From Arenicellales bacterium (GTDB taxonomy: Bacteria; Pseudomonadota; Gammaproteobacteria; Arenicellales; JAANXG01), in assembly GCA_030066885.1 (NCBI GenBank), contig JASJAT010000039.1, forward strand, positions 1 through 36,309: a DNA stretch of 36,309 nucleotides, given 5' to 3'. Of this stretch, positions 8,932 to 17,471 are shown in pieces (position 1 is the first letter of the stretch; every line of letters begins with the position of its first letter). A program made the position numbers and the translations under genes. Under the pieces are notes generated by a model. It ran no database searches and was not told the DNA's origin. It worked only from the letters and a program-made list of their open reading frames with translations.

Positions 8932-9876
8932 TCAAGTGATTTGATCTGGTTTTCGATTGTTAGGGTTCTGTCGCGTTGTCGTCAACCGCCTGCCGATTCC
9001 CATTTGTGTAACTACCATTCCAATCGTTATCAAGACTAGAGCTGTCCAGCTGGCTTGGGTTGGTATCTCATCCAGGAACAACCAGCCCCAAAACAAACCA
9101 AACATGGGGATTAATAAACTGACCTGAGACAAGAAAGTCGTTCCAACCTGGTGTACGATTTGTATGCGTAGCATATACGCAAAGGCGGTGGGTACCAGCC
9201 CCAGGAAAATCAGCGCGGTGATAGACGACCATTCTGGACTTGACGGAAATGGGTTGTCAAATAGCAATATAACCGGTGCCATATATATGCTGGAGGTGGC
9301 AAGTATACCGGCACTCATCACTAGCGGCGGCACACCGGTTATACGCCTGACGATCAATGAAGACAGGATGTAGAAACTTACCGCAGCGACAATGGCGAGC
9401 TGGCCTAACACAGCTTCCGAGCTGCCGTCTAACGCTTCCACGCCAGTCAGAACAACGACCCCAGAAAATCCTATTGTTACACCAGCAAATTTAGGCAAAG
9501 TGAATCGATCATCATGTGTAAGGAAGTGTGACAGCAGTAAAGAGATGAAAGTACCACTGGCGATCACAATGGAAGTAGTACCGCTGGTAATAAACTGTTG
9601 ACCCCAGCTGATTAGGGTAAATGGAACCGCGTTATACAAAAGCCCTGTAGCAAAAAATAACAACCAGGTTTTTTGGTCTCGAGGAAAGCTAAACGACATT
9701 CCTAATACAAGTGGAATCAATGCCGCGGTAGCAATGACGATGCGCCAAGCCGCGATTGAAAAAGGAGAAAAATCTTTTAGCGCGACCTCGATACACATAA
9801 ACGCAGAAGCCCAAATAGCGCCGAGGCAGACCAGCTTGGCTGTATCGAGAACTGTTGGAGGTCTGATTGTCTGCAA
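8932..9876 (-). CDS. EamA/DMT family transporter
   Basis: A 314-residue drug/metabolite transporter superfamily protein with ten predicted membrane helices in two EamA repeats (about residues 10-135 and 150-290). The N-terminal LVCLGAIWASAFMCIEVALK and the second-repeat LGLVPTAFAYMLRIQIVHQV are characteristic. Members export amino acids, metabolites or cofactors. It lies between a PLP-dependent decarboxylase (40 bases upstream) and an N-formylglutamate amidohydrolase-like gene (12 bases downstream), so export of an amine or amino-acid derivative made by the decarboxylase is a reasonable guess. Confidence 0.9.
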   Translation of the reverse strand: MQTIRPPTVLDTAKLVCLGAIWASAFMCIEVALKDFSPFSIAAWRIVIATAALIPLVLGMSFSFPRDQKTWLLFFATGLLYNAVPFTLISWGQQFITSGTTSIVIASGTFISLLLSHFLTHDDRFTLPKFAGVTIGFSGVVVLTGVEALDGSSEAVLGQLAIVAAVSFYILSSLIVRRITGVPPLVMSAGILATSSIYMAPVILLFDNPFPSSPEWSSITALIFLGLVPTAFAYMLRIQIVHQVGTTFLSQVSLLIPMFGLFWGWLFLDEIPTQASWTALVLITIGMVVTQMGIGRRLTTTRQNPNNRKPDQIT

Positions 9877-9916
9877 AATGACTAATGCGGTAATTCAAAG
9901 GGAATCGGGTTTCTGG

Positions 9917-11353
9917 CTATTCTGCATCCTGTTTGCTCAGTGCAGCCTGTGCGCGAATCCGTGATTCGACAAAAGTGTTGACTGTCCGCTCTACGTCTTT
10001 TGTGGTTGTTTGCCATGAGCAAACACTGATTCGAATGACGGGTTGTTCTTGCCACATGGTGCCACCGCACCAGCATTCTCCAGATTTTTGTATGTTTTCG
10101 AGTGTTGCGCTGGTTAATTGCGGATGATCACAGGCGACTAAGACCTGGTTAAACACGACATCGTTAAGTATTCGAAAGCCCTTGAGTCGAAGCTTTTCGG
10201 CAAACTCCTGCGCCCTATCACAGAGTTGTTCTACTAATGTTGCGATACCATTTTTACCCAAGGACTTTAAGGTTGCCCAAAGCTCAACCGCACGTGCGCG
10301 GCGCGACATATCAGGTGTAAACAACATGCCGTCTCTATTCTCGCTCCACTGGATATATGACGCCGTCGCCTGCATGGCGGAAACCAGGGTATCCCGATGT
10401 CGGCAGAGAATGATGCCGCAGTCGTAAGGTGCGTTGAGCGTCTTATGGGCATCCACAGACCAAGAATCCGCTTTTGAAGCACCGGTGTACAAGTGAGACT
10501 TAGAACTAGACCCGCCGGCCCACAGCCCGAAAGCACCGTCAACATGAACCCAAGCGTTTGCCGATTTGGCGCTCTCGCATATTTCGTCGAACGGATCGAA
10601 CGCCCCCGAATTTACATTGCCTGCCTGCGTAATCACCAAGCTGCGATCGTCTAACACAGGGAGCGCACGAGCTAACATTCTTCCCTGCTCATCAGCCGGG
10701 ACAAGTTCAACCCTTTCTTTACCCAAACCGAGTAACGACAGAGCTTTGAAAACAGTCGCATGGGCTTGTTCGCCGACAACGACTCGTATTTCAGGTGCGC
10801 CAAAGAGTCCATTTGCATTCACGTCCCAATCTTGCCTTCTCAACAGCTCATTACGTGCTGCGGCAACTCCGCATAAAATGGAGATCGAACTTCCACCGAC
10901 CAATCCGAGTGCGGTGTTATCAGGTAGATCGAATAATTCGATTAGCCAGCGTTCACACACTTGTTCTAACTGGGAGACGGTGGGCGACATGACATAAAGC
11001 GCCGGATTTTGATCCCAAGCATCAGCCAGCCACTTTGCACCGAGTGCTGCGGGTTGTACTCCGCCGTTGACAAATCCAAAGTATCGACCACCGGTTTGAG
11101 CGACTGTCGCAGGAGAGCCAATACCATGTAACGCCGCCAGTAATTCCGAGGGCTCACAAGAGCGTTCAGGTAGTGGTTCGTCGAATTGCCCCAGCTTGGC
11201 AATATCACTGGCGTTAGGGTATACCGGTCTGTCCTGAATAGAGTTGATGTAGTCCAACGCGTACTCATGGGCTTGCTGGAGCAGTGCGGCTAAATTAGGG
11301 GGGACATTTGTGGTCTTGTTACTGTTAGTAGTCATGGTTTGATCTCGGCTCAT
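9917..11353 (-). CDS. PLP-dependent group II amino acid decarboxylase
   Basis: A 478-residue fold-type I pyridoxal-phosphate enzyme of the aromatic-amino-acid/glutamate decarboxylase family, which converts an amino acid to its amine and CO2. The cofactor lysine is K304 (VDAHKTLN), D272 (HVDGAFG) fits the ring-nitrogen ligand, and H198 (GEQAHAT) the ring-stacking histidine. Length is typical. The substrate cannot be read from the sequence. Start is uncertain: ATG at 11353 gives the full ORF, but a second ATG at residue 7 (MTTNSN) is equally plausible because neither has a strong ribosome binding site. It is the first gene of a likely operon with the EamA transporter and the amidohydrolase. Confidence 0.9.
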   Translation of the reverse strand: MSRDQTMTTNSNKTTNVPPNLAALLQQAHEYALDYINSIQDRPVYPNASDIAKLGQFDEPLPERSCEPSELLAALHGIGSPATVAQTGGRYFGFVNGGVQPAALGAKWLADAWDQNPALYVMSPTVSQLEQVCERWLIELFDLPDNTALGLVGGSSISILCGVAAARNELLRRQDWDVNANGLFGAPEIRVVVGEQAHATVFKALSLLGLGKERVELVPADEQGRMLARALPVLDDRSLVITQAGNVNSGAFDPFDEICESAKSANAWVHVDGAFGLWAGGSSSKSHLYTGASKADSWSVDAHKTLNAPYDCGIILCRHRDTLVSAMQATASYIQWSENRDGMLFTPDMSRRARAVELWATLKSLGKNGIATLVEQLCDRAQEFAEKLRLKGFRILNDVVFNQVLVACDHPQLTSATLENIQKSGECWCGGTMWQEQPVIRISVCSWQTTTKDVERTVNTFVESRIRAQAALSKQDAE

Positions 11354-11668
11354 TTGTGGACCAATGTGTCAATCTGTCCCCAAATAAAGCAGTGCGTTGT
11401 TAGACTGTAGCCAGCCTCAACTGCAGGTGAAGAAAAAAGCTGCGGTTTCAATGAGTATCATTTTCATCCGGTACGCTCTCCACCCCGTTATTTTTTCGGC
11501 CTTGTATTTCCTCTTTATCCCAACTCGTTTAGTGCAAAATTTACCTTGCGGTGGCTACAAGAACTAGCCCGCATGTTGGTACTGACCAACATAACGGTAT
11601 CAGGGCTAGGAAGACCCCCCTAGGCTCAAGTATGATACGCGCCTTCCCAGACTCAGTAGGCGATAAAA
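11354..11668. other. Intergenic region with nested hairpin
   Basis: The 315 bases between the decarboxylase and the lipoprotein gene hold no convincing ORF. The clear structure is at 11564-11609: an outer pair CTAGCCC (11564-11570) with GGGCTAG (11603-11609) and an inner perfect hairpin ATGTTGGT (11573-11580) with ACCAACAT (11585-11592). Promoters for both divergent genes are expected here but I could not fix them. Confidence 0.5.
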
Positions 11669-12271
11669 ATGATAAGAAATATGCTTCGCGTCACGTGTGT
11701 GGCCCTTTGTGCAGTCGTTTTCACGGCTTGCGGTGGGGGATCCGATACCAGTAGTGGCGAAGGTCAAGATTCGGAAAACGCTTCACAGCAACAGGATTCG
11801 GCTGGTGCTTCCAGCGATGCAGCTGCGGCCGTCGCAATTTTCCTGGACGCGTTCCGCGATTTTAAATGCAGTTCCGGTTGGGCCAATCGCAACGGTGCAC
11901 TGGGGCGTACTGCCTATTCCGGTAGCGGGACGTGTTCTGCTTCGTTTCCGGGTGGGCCAGGTAAGTATAAAGTGACTCTGCAAGCCCAAGCCGAGTTCGA
12001 CGGCAGCTCTCCTTATCGTGTCTCGATAAACGGAAAAACTATAAAGCAGGGAAATATCCCTTATTCCGAAGGCCGTTTAATCTGCGACTGTCCCGATCCC
12101 TGGCGGGAAAATTGTCCTGATCGGGTTGTAACAATAGACGCTGGCGTGCATGAAGTGAACAAGGGCGACGACATCGGTTACTTTGGAAGTGACACTTATC
12201 CCTGTGGCGGAGATTCCCCACACGGTGCCTATGCAAAGTGGCGCGGCATCGATTTCACACCAGTCAACTAA
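11669..12271 (+). CDS. Putative lipoprotein with carbohydrate-binding-like domain
   Basis: A 200-residue secreted protein. The N-terminus is a lipoprotein signal with the cysteine at residue 21 (VVFTAC followed by GGG), then a Ser/Gln/Asp-rich linker to about residue 50. The rest is a compact, beta-rich domain with six or so cysteines (KCSSGW, GTCSASF, LICDCPDPW, ENCPD, YPCGG) that likely form disulfides. The pattern of a paired K-Y-K-V-T-L strand, a YRVSINGK strand and a final YAKWRGIDF strand recalls jelly-roll carbohydrate-binding or galactose-binding-like modules, but no catalytic motif is present. Unknown function; probably anchored in the outer membrane. It converges on the gene at 12531 across a repeat cluster. 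Confidence 0.7.
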   Translation: MIRNMLRVTCVALCAVVFTACGGGSDTSSGEGQDSENASQQQDSAGASSDAAAAVAIFLDAFRDFKCSSGWANRNGALGRTAYSGSGTCSASFPGGPGKYKVTLQAQAEFDGSSPYRVSINGKTIKQGNIPYSEGRLICDCPDPWRENCPDRVVTIDAGVHEVNKGDDIGYFGSDTYPCGGDSPHGAYAKWRGIDFTPVN

Positions 12272-12285
12272 TCTCTAAAACACTA

Positions 12286-12552
12286 AAACCGGGGACAGTA
12301 TACTTGTTATATCCGACTCCAGGATCAAATCCGAGGTATGTCATAAAGGTACTGCGTTCGATAATAATCACTAGGTATGCTGATTGAATCGCGGCGATGG
12401 CGACGCTCCTACAGGTCAGTGCCGAGTAGCTTGTATCTAGCAGCTAGTGAAGAATAACGGTACCACATTCGATAGTATTCACTAGGCACGCCGATTGAAT
12501 CGTGGCGATGATGCCGCTCCCAAGGTTTCATTATATTAACTGTCCCCGGTTT
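12286..12552. repeat. Repeat element with 14-bp terminal inverted repeats and internal duplication
   Basis: AAACCGGGGACAGT at 12286-12299 is repeated inverted at 12539-12552. Between them are two direct copies of a roughly 66-base unit, 12349-12415 and 12460-12525, sharing an ATTCACTAGG-like core, GATTGAATCG and a REP-like tail (GGCGATG...GCTCC). A third motif of the GAGTAGCTTGTATCTAGC family sits at 12424-12450. The right terminus overlaps the 3' end of the gene at 12531-13139. No transposase is encoded. The same GGGGACAGTATAC end occurs at 28376. Confidence 0.65.
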
Positions 12553-13139
12553 CGTCTGCGGCCACCACGCCTCACCGCTCGATGCTGGATACTCTTTCTA
12601 GAAAGAATGACGTTATGGCCCGGTTGGTCAATTGAGCAGAAGAAATATTCATCTCCACATATCCGCACGAGATGGTTAAGCTGTGTATCGGTGCCGATGC
12701 CGATCAACAGTCCATGTTCCGTTGTGCGTTCCAACATGGTCAAGACTGCGTTTGAGTCTATTTCGTTTAGGTCCGCAACCACGAAGTCAAACTTATGTTC
12801 TTCTATATCGAATAAGAAAGTTACGAAATCCTGCGCATGGGTAGCCACCCGAATATCTGTTGAAAAATGGGGTTGGACTAACTGAATCATTTGCTCGGAC
12901 TGGTTATGTAAAATTAGCCGGCTGTTCATGGCCATGCCGTCCTGTAACCAGTCCGCATAGGGAATAGCTTCTGTCCCGGTCACCAACACGATCGCCCCGC
13001 TTTTTGTCCCGGCCATCACCCTCAGCCAGGTCGCTGTCCGGGTGTGAAACGATTGGGCGATGTCGTTCTGCTGCAACAACTTTAGCCAATCTTTGAAGCC
13101 GCGTGGTGCTCCGCTGTCAATAGTCATGTAGTCCGGCAT
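12531..13139 (-). CDS. Degenerate methyltransferase-like protein
   Basis: A 202-residue protein of uncertain function. The layout resembles small class I O-methyltransferases: a helix-rich N-terminus, a strand-turn VLVTGTEAIPYADWL (51-65) at the place of the SAM-binding motif I, NSRLILHNQ (72-80) at the place of the acidic motif II, and FDFVVADLNEID (117-128). The motif I glycines and the acidic residue that would bind SAM ribose are largely lost, so it may be catalytically inactive. The C-terminal tail is strongly basic (HRAVRRGGRRRNRGQ), and its last seven codons and stop lie inside a repeat terminus, so the original C-terminus may have been replaced. It converges on the lipoprotein gene. 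Confidence 0.5.
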   Translation of the reverse strand: MPDYMTIDSGAPRGFKDWLKLLQQNDIAQSFHTRTATWLRVMAGTKSGAIVLVTGTEAIPYADWLQDGMAMNSRLILHNQSEQMIQLVQPHFSTDIRVATHAQDFVTFLFDIEEHKFDFVVADLNEIDSNAVLTMLERTTEHGLLIGIGTDTQLNHLVRICGDEYFFCSIDQPGHNVILSRKSIQHRAVRRGGRRRNRGQLI

Positions 13140-13310
13140 TTAACCTGCATATTGCACCAAGGGGGGTACGCGCTGCACATAAGCTTCTGATTTCAAGCCC
13201 AGTTGGCTTGATCTTGGATTAGGAAATGACGAATGCTAACCTGTCCCGATTGCGAGATGAAGCAGGCGCGCAGAGATGCCATTTTTTGAACGGCCAATAT
13301 CCCGAGGTAT

Positions 13311-14066
13311 GTGTTGCTAAAACGGTTTTTACTAACCTTTCTGTTGCTGGTGCTCATTCCGTTGTCGGTGACTGCGGCCTGGTCTATTGCGTCCGGTTGG
13401 CCCGACAATTGGCGGACTGCAGATTGGTCGTCTTCTCGGCTGGCTCCAGACCCCGGCATCGATAAGCAGGCTATCATCCACGTTTACGCGGCGCGTGCAG
13501 GAAGATGGAAGGGTATATTTTCGGTACATAGCTGGATCGCGTTTAAACCTGAAAACGCGGAACGCTTCACCCGGCTTGAAGTGACCGGTTGGGGTTTGCC
13601 GGTTAGGAAAAATGGATTTCCAGAGGATGGGCTTTGGTACGGTAATACCCCTGAAATTATCCTCGAGATCAAAGGTGAAAAGGCTGCTCAACTCATTCCG
13701 AGGATACGCGCGGCTGTGGATCGTTATCCCTATAACCAATACGGTAGTTATCGTGTCTGGCCGGGACCCAACTCCAACACCTTTGTTGCTTGGATCGGTC
13801 GTGAGGTCCCGGAGCTCGGCCTTGAGATGCCGCCCAACGCCATTGGCAAGGACTATCTAGGTGATGGTGTTGTCTTCACTATCATGCCATCTGGCTCAGG
13901 CTGGCAATTGTCTTTGTGGGGAGTGATGGGAATTGGCATCGCCTGGCAGGAAGGGCTTGAGATTCATCTGTTGGGCGCGACGATAGGATTAGATTTCGAC
14001 GATTTAGGAATCAAACTACCCGGTATCGGTACACTTAGTCTCAACACCGCTGAGGCCTCTTCTTGA
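13311..14066 (+). CDS. DUF3750 family protein
   Basis: A 251-residue protein with an N-terminal membrane helix or signal (FLLTFLLLVLIPLSVTAAW) followed by a domain I recognise as DUF3750: IIHVYAARAGRWKGIFSVHSW, then IAFKPENAERFTRLEVTGWG, and a later RVWPGPNSNTFVAWIGREVP. The run W-P-G-P-N-S-N-T-F resembles features of lipoprotein- or membrane-linked hydrolase-like families, but the biochemical role is unknown. GAGG just upstream of GTG at 13311 supports the start; the TTG one codon on would be as good. Expected to sit in or outside the inner membrane. It converges on the transaminase gene at 14241. Confidence 0.8.
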   Translation: MLLKRFLLTFLLLVLIPLSVTAAWSIASGWPDNWRTADWSSSRLAPDPGIDKQAIIHVYAARAGRWKGIFSVHSWIAFKPENAERFTRLEVTGWGLPVRKNGFPEDGLWYGNTPEIILEIKGEKAAQLIPRIRAAVDRYPYNQYGSYRVWPGPNSNTFVAWIGREVPELGLEMPPNAIGKDYLGDGVVFTIMPSGSGWQLSLWGVMGIGIAWQEGLEIHLLGATIGLDFDDLGIKLPGIGTLSLNTAEASS

Positions 14067-14113
14067 TCATCATCTATCTGCGTGATAACGGCGTCGAACT
14101 TCAGATGCAATAA

Positions 14114-14140
14114 CGAGATAGCTTGTGCCTAGTGGCTAGT
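14114..14140. repeat. Dispersed CTAG-rich repeat
   Basis: The text GAGATAGCTTGTGCCTAG then TGGCTAGTG matches the motif at 12424-12450 with a few changes and belongs to the family also seen at 25231-25316 and 28299-28340. It lies in the 174-base gap between two convergent genes. Confidence 0.5.
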
Positions 14141-14240
14141 GTGGTTTGCCCAATCGCTACTGGGGATCAGGAACTCGCCACCCTGTTGTGTGCTTTGACC
14201 AAAGTTTCCTTCGGAATCTAGGAATATGACGCACCCGCAC

Positions 14241-15416
14241 TTATCCCCAGGAAGTAACGTAGCGCGCAATCCGTCGACAGGCTTCCCGTAACCGTTCTTC
14301 TTTTAAAACCGCGCTGATTCGTATCAGGCCTTCACAGCTCTTACCAAATCCAGAGAGCGGCTGCACGGAGACATTTTCAGCATCGAGCAAGCTCGCCGCG
14401 AAGTCCATGGAGCTCATCCCCAGATTGCGTATATTCATCATGACAAACATCCCGCCTCCGCCGGTATACAGGTCGATTCCACTGACTCCTGATAGTTCCG
14501 CGATTACCACTTGCCGCTGTGCAGCGAGTTGTTGTGTGACGTCAGTAACCACATCATCTTCGTACTTTAATGCATGTAAAGCCGCGTCTTGAGTAAAACC
14601 AGGCAAGCCATAACTCATGCACATGTTCAGGTTATAGTAATGAACCGCTAACTCAGGTGGCCCGATTGCCCAACCAATGCGCCATCCAGTCATACGGTGA
14701 GTCTTAGATATACTCGATACGCTAATAACCACATCCTCGGCGCCCCTTAGTCCAAACGGCCGGCACAGGTCCGCGTCGTCTACTACATCCATATATACCT
14801 CGTCGGAAATGAACCAGATACCCCGCTCGCGACAAATATCGACTATCTTTTGTAGCGGTGCCTCTGGGTAGACAGCACCAGTTGGATTATTCGGTGTATT
14901 GACGAGTATCGCTTTAGTTCGAGACGTAATGGCTTTGGTTATACACTCGGCATCCAACTGAAATTGATCTTCGGGTTTCAGTACAGCACTAACCAGCGTC
15001 GCCCCACTGGCGGTCACCGTTGCCGGATAAGTCGTGTAATAAGGCTCTATCAAGATCACTTCGTCACCTGTTTGTAACAACACCTGGGCGGTGGCGAACA
15101 AAGCGTTCTGGGCCCCACAAAAAATGACTACACAGTCTGGATTAACATGCCGACCGCACTTTTCCGAGTGGCGCCTGGCAATCTCTTCACGCAGGGGACG
15201 ATCACCTTGTACCCCGGTGTAATGGTGGCGCCCGCTACGAATACTGCGAATCGCCGCGTCGACAACACCCGGTGGGCTATGAGAATCACTCTCCTGGCCA
15301 ACGCTCATGAGAAATATGTCTTCACCGGCAGTGAGTCTGTCTACGGCTCGGTTATGGACTGTCCAGCTATCGACGGATTCGCCAGCGATGCGTTTGGTTA
15401 GGTCGGCATAGCGCAA
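14241..15416 (-). CDS. aruH: Arginine:pyruvate transaminase-like (AruH-like) aminotransferase
   Basis: A 391-residue class I/II PLP aminotransferase. K238 (SSISKTHRMTGWR) is the cofactor lysine; NTPNNPTG (173-180) and SDEVY (204-208) are the usual binding segments. The N-terminus MRYADLTKRIAGE and the C-terminal LREACRRIA closely match what I remember of Pseudomonas AruH, which transfers the amino group of L-arginine to pyruvate, giving 2-ketoarginine and alanine. The start is TTG at 15416 with AAGAGG eight bases upstream (complement of 15425-15430), which also matches the AruH N-terminus. It is divergent from an amino-acid ABC importer that ends in an AruI-like gene, which strongly supports the arginine role. 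The specific assignment is an inference; the aminotransferase call is secure. Confidence 0.8.
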   Translation of the reverse strand: MRYADLTKRIAGESVDSWTVHNRAVDRLTAGEDIFLMSVGQESDSHSPPGVVDAAIRSIRSGRHHYTGVQGDRPLREEIARRHSEKCGRHVNPDCVVIFCGAQNALFATAQVLLQTGDEVILIEPYYTTYPATVTASGATLVSAVLKPEDQFQLDAECITKAITSRTKAILVNTPNNPTGAVYPEAPLQKIVDICRERGIWFISDEVYMDVVDDADLCRPFGLRGAEDVVISVSSISKTHRMTGWRIGWAIGPPELAVHYYNLNMCMSYGLPGFTQDAALHALKYEDDVVTDVTQQLAAQRQVVIAELSGVSGIDLYTGGGGMFVMMNIRNLGMSSMDFAASLLDAENVSVQPLSGFGKSCEGLIRISAVLKEERLREACRRIARYVTSWG

Positions 15417-15640
15417 AGTTGCAGCCTCTTAATCGTTAAAGTTTGCTTTATGTGATTTCGAAAAGCGGGAGGATCATATCGGCAGAGCTATAAGGAATGA
15501 AAGGGTTTTTAGTCAATAAAAGATCATGAAATCTGACTAATTAGTGTAAAATCGGTTCGCTAACAAGAAGTAGTGGGCTGAATCAATCAAGCTTTAACTA
15601 CCTATCACTATATCTCAGGCAACAAAGCGAGGAGGAGTCT
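15417..15640. promoter_or_regulatory. Divergent control region between aruH-like and importer genes
   Basis: The 224 bases hold both start regions. The plus-strand gene has a strong ribosome binding site, GAGGAGGAG, ending just before ATG 15641. A TAAAAT hexamer near 15548 could be its -10 box but lacks a good -35. An arginine-responsive operator would be expected here; I could not identify one. Confidence 0.4.
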
Positions 15641-16465
15641 ATGAGGTTTTTAACAAAACTAATATCAGTGCTTGGCCTTTCGCTGGCAGTTTGCGCCCAA
15701 GTACTGGGTGGCGAAGTGCTGGACCGGGTCATGGGCAACAAAGTTTTGGTCATGTCGACCGATGCTGAGTATCCACCACAGTCGTCGCTCAATGAAAATA
15801 ATGAATTTATTGGTTTCGATATCGACGTTGGCAAGGAAATTGCCAAACGGTTGGGCGTAGGTATCGAGTTTGTGACACCCAGTTGGGATGTTATCACGGC
15901 GGGTAAATGGGCAGGACGTTGGGATGTATCCGTAGGGTCCATGACGCCGACCGCGAAGCGTCGTGAGGTGCTGGATTTCCCGGCTATTTACTATTACACA
16001 CCGGCCTCGCTTGTCGTGCACAAAGACAATGCTTCTATCGGCTCGCCAGCTGATGCAAGTGGAAAAAATATTGGGGTAGCGGTGGCGACTACCTATGAAA
16101 GCTATCTGAAAAAAGACTTAGTGATAGATGCGGAAGGTGCGCCTGGGTTCGAGTATCAAATCAATGATGCGCAGATTCGAACCTACGATGTGGATAATTT
16201 GGCGCTCGACGATCTGCGACTAGGGGATGGTGTACGGGTTGACGCGGTCGTCACAGCGTTACCCACCATTATGGACTCAATTAAAAATGGATATCCGCTC
16301 AAGGTTGTGGGTGACCCACTGTTTTTAGAGCCATTATCGGTTGCCATTGATAAAGGTGATGCTGAATGGGGCGCCAAGCTGACTGAGATCGTCCAAGCAA
16401 TGCATGATGATGGTACGCTGTCCAAGTTTTCTGAAAAGTGGTACGACGCGGATCTGACTAAATAA
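15641..16465 (+). CDS. Amino-acid ABC transporter periplasmic binding protein
   Basis: A 274-residue family 3 solute-binding protein. Residues 1-24 form a signal peptide (ISVLGLSLAVCAQVLGG). The mature part shows the family hallmarks: STDAEYPPQSS near the start, GFDIDVGKEIAKRLG, the hinge-side WDVSVGSMTPTAKRREVLDF that is typical of the basic and polar amino-acid group, and GTLSKFSEKWYDADLTK at the C-terminus. It delivers amino acids to an inner-membrane permease. A strong GAGGAGGAG precedes the ATG. The permease gene follows within about 60 bases, then aruI-like; given those neighbours, arginine or an arginine-like substrate is likely. Confidence 0.9.
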   Translation: MRFLTKLISVLGLSLAVCAQVLGGEVLDRVMGNKVLVMSTDAEYPPQSSLNENNEFIGFDIDVGKEIAKRLGVGIEFVTPSWDVITAGKWAGRWDVSVGSMTPTAKRREVLDFPAIYYYTPASLVVHKDNASIGSPADASGKNIGVAVATTYESYLKKDLVIDAEGAPGFEYQINDAQIRTYDVDNLALDDLRLGDGVRVDAVVTALPTIMDSIKNGYPLKVVGDPLFLEPLSVAIDKGDAEWGAKLTEIVQAMHDDGTLSKFSEKWYDADLTK

Positions 16466-16523
16466 CAATAAAGCGGCGGATACACCGCTGAACAATGTAT
16501 TAAATGGCATAGCCGAACACCCG

Positions 16524-17456
16524 TTGGTTAAATGGGTGTTTGGCTTTGTATTGTTGGTCCTCTGCCTGAGCCCATTTGGCTTTAGTGGGCTGACAACTTT
16601 TTTCTTCGGGCAAGACGCGCCAGCGTCGATGCAGTGGGTGACCATTGCGTTGGTTGCGGCCGTTGCTGTGGTCAACATCTGGCTGATTGTAAAATTCCCG
16701 TTCCAGCTGCAAGTACTCATAGCGTGGTTGGAACTGTTGGCGTTGTTTCTGGTGTTCTTCTGGAGCTTTGACCTGTCCTACGAGTACATCTGGTCCAGAC
16801 TGCGATTTTTACTTGGGTTAGGGCTGCAGAACGGATTTTTAATGGGAGCGGCTCTCACCCTTTTCATCTGTATAGTGGCGATCCTGGCATCGACCTTCAT
16901 TGCCCTAATAGCGGCGCTGGGTCGGCTTTCTGACAATGGCGTTGCGTTCGGCGTTTCAACGTTCTACACCTCTTTCTTTCGAGGAACCCCATTGCTGTTG
17001 CAGATCATGTTGATCTATTTGGGGCTCCCGCAACTGGGTATCGTAATCACGCCGATTCCATCGGCAATCATCGCTCTGGCGCTATGTTACGGCGCCTACA
17101 GCGCGGAGATATTTCGCGCCGGTATCCTAGGCGTACCTGTTGGGCAAACCGAGGCTGCCCGGGCTATAGGGCTCCGTGATGCCAAAATCATGCGGTTGGT
17201 GGTATTACCCCAGGCGATGAAACTGATCGTTCCGCCTCTCGGAAATCAGTTTATCGCCATGTTGAAAGACTCTTCCTTGGTTTCAATCCTGGGTGCGTGG
17301 GAGTTGATGTATATGGCACGTACTCATGGGCGGGCAGAGTTTAAGTACATAGAAATGCTTATTGCTGCAGCACTAATCTACTGGATTATGTCCATGGTTT
17401 TCGAAACTGCCCAGGCCCGGGTGGAGAATTATTACCGCAAAGGCGACCAGCGCTAA
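16524..17456 (+). CDS. Amino-acid ABC transporter permease
   Basis: A HisM/GlnP-type inner-membrane permease, about 310 residues, longer than the usual 220-230. The core (about residues 105-305) has the EAA loop (VGQTEAARAIGL) and the FRGTPLLLQ and MLKDSSLVS segments of polar amino-acid permeases. About 95 extra N-terminal residues add two or three membrane helices before the core. The start is uncertain: TTG at 16524 has no Shine-Dalgarno sequence, and the frame stays open upstream, where CTG at 16488 would add twelve residues (LNNVLNGIAEHP). No ATP-binding protein gene is adjacent or anywhere in the window. It lies between the binding protein and the aruI-like gene, probably in one transcript. 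Confidence 0.88.
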   Translation: MVKWVFGFVLLVLCLSPFGFSGLTTFFFGQDAPASMQWVTIALVAAVAVVNIWLIVKFPFQLQVLIAWLELLALFLVFFWSFDLSYEYIWSRLRFLLGLGLQNGFLMGAALTLFICIVAILASTFIALIAALGRLSDNGVAFGVSTFYTSFFRGTPLLLQIMLIYLGLPQLGIVITPIPSAIIALALCYGAYSAEIFRAGILGVPVGQTEAARAIGLRDAKIMRLVVLPQAMKLIVPPLGNQFIAMLKDSSLVSILGAWELMYMARTHGRAEFKYIEMLIAAALIYWIMSMVFETAQARVENYYRKGDQR

Positions 17457-17471
17457 AAGCGTTCTTAACCT

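Noticed and set aside
10566-10997. 143-residue plus-strand ORF
   Set aside because: Entirely inside the PLP decarboxylase on the other strand, with Ser/Thr/Asn-rich shadow composition.
12349-12525. Possible CRISPR-like array
   Set aside because: Only two direct units with no unique spacers of equal length, and each holds a REP-like palindrome; no cas genes are present.
12502-12885. 127-residue plus-strand ORF
   Set aside because: Antisense to the methyltransferase-like gene and starting inside a repeat; no recognisable domain.
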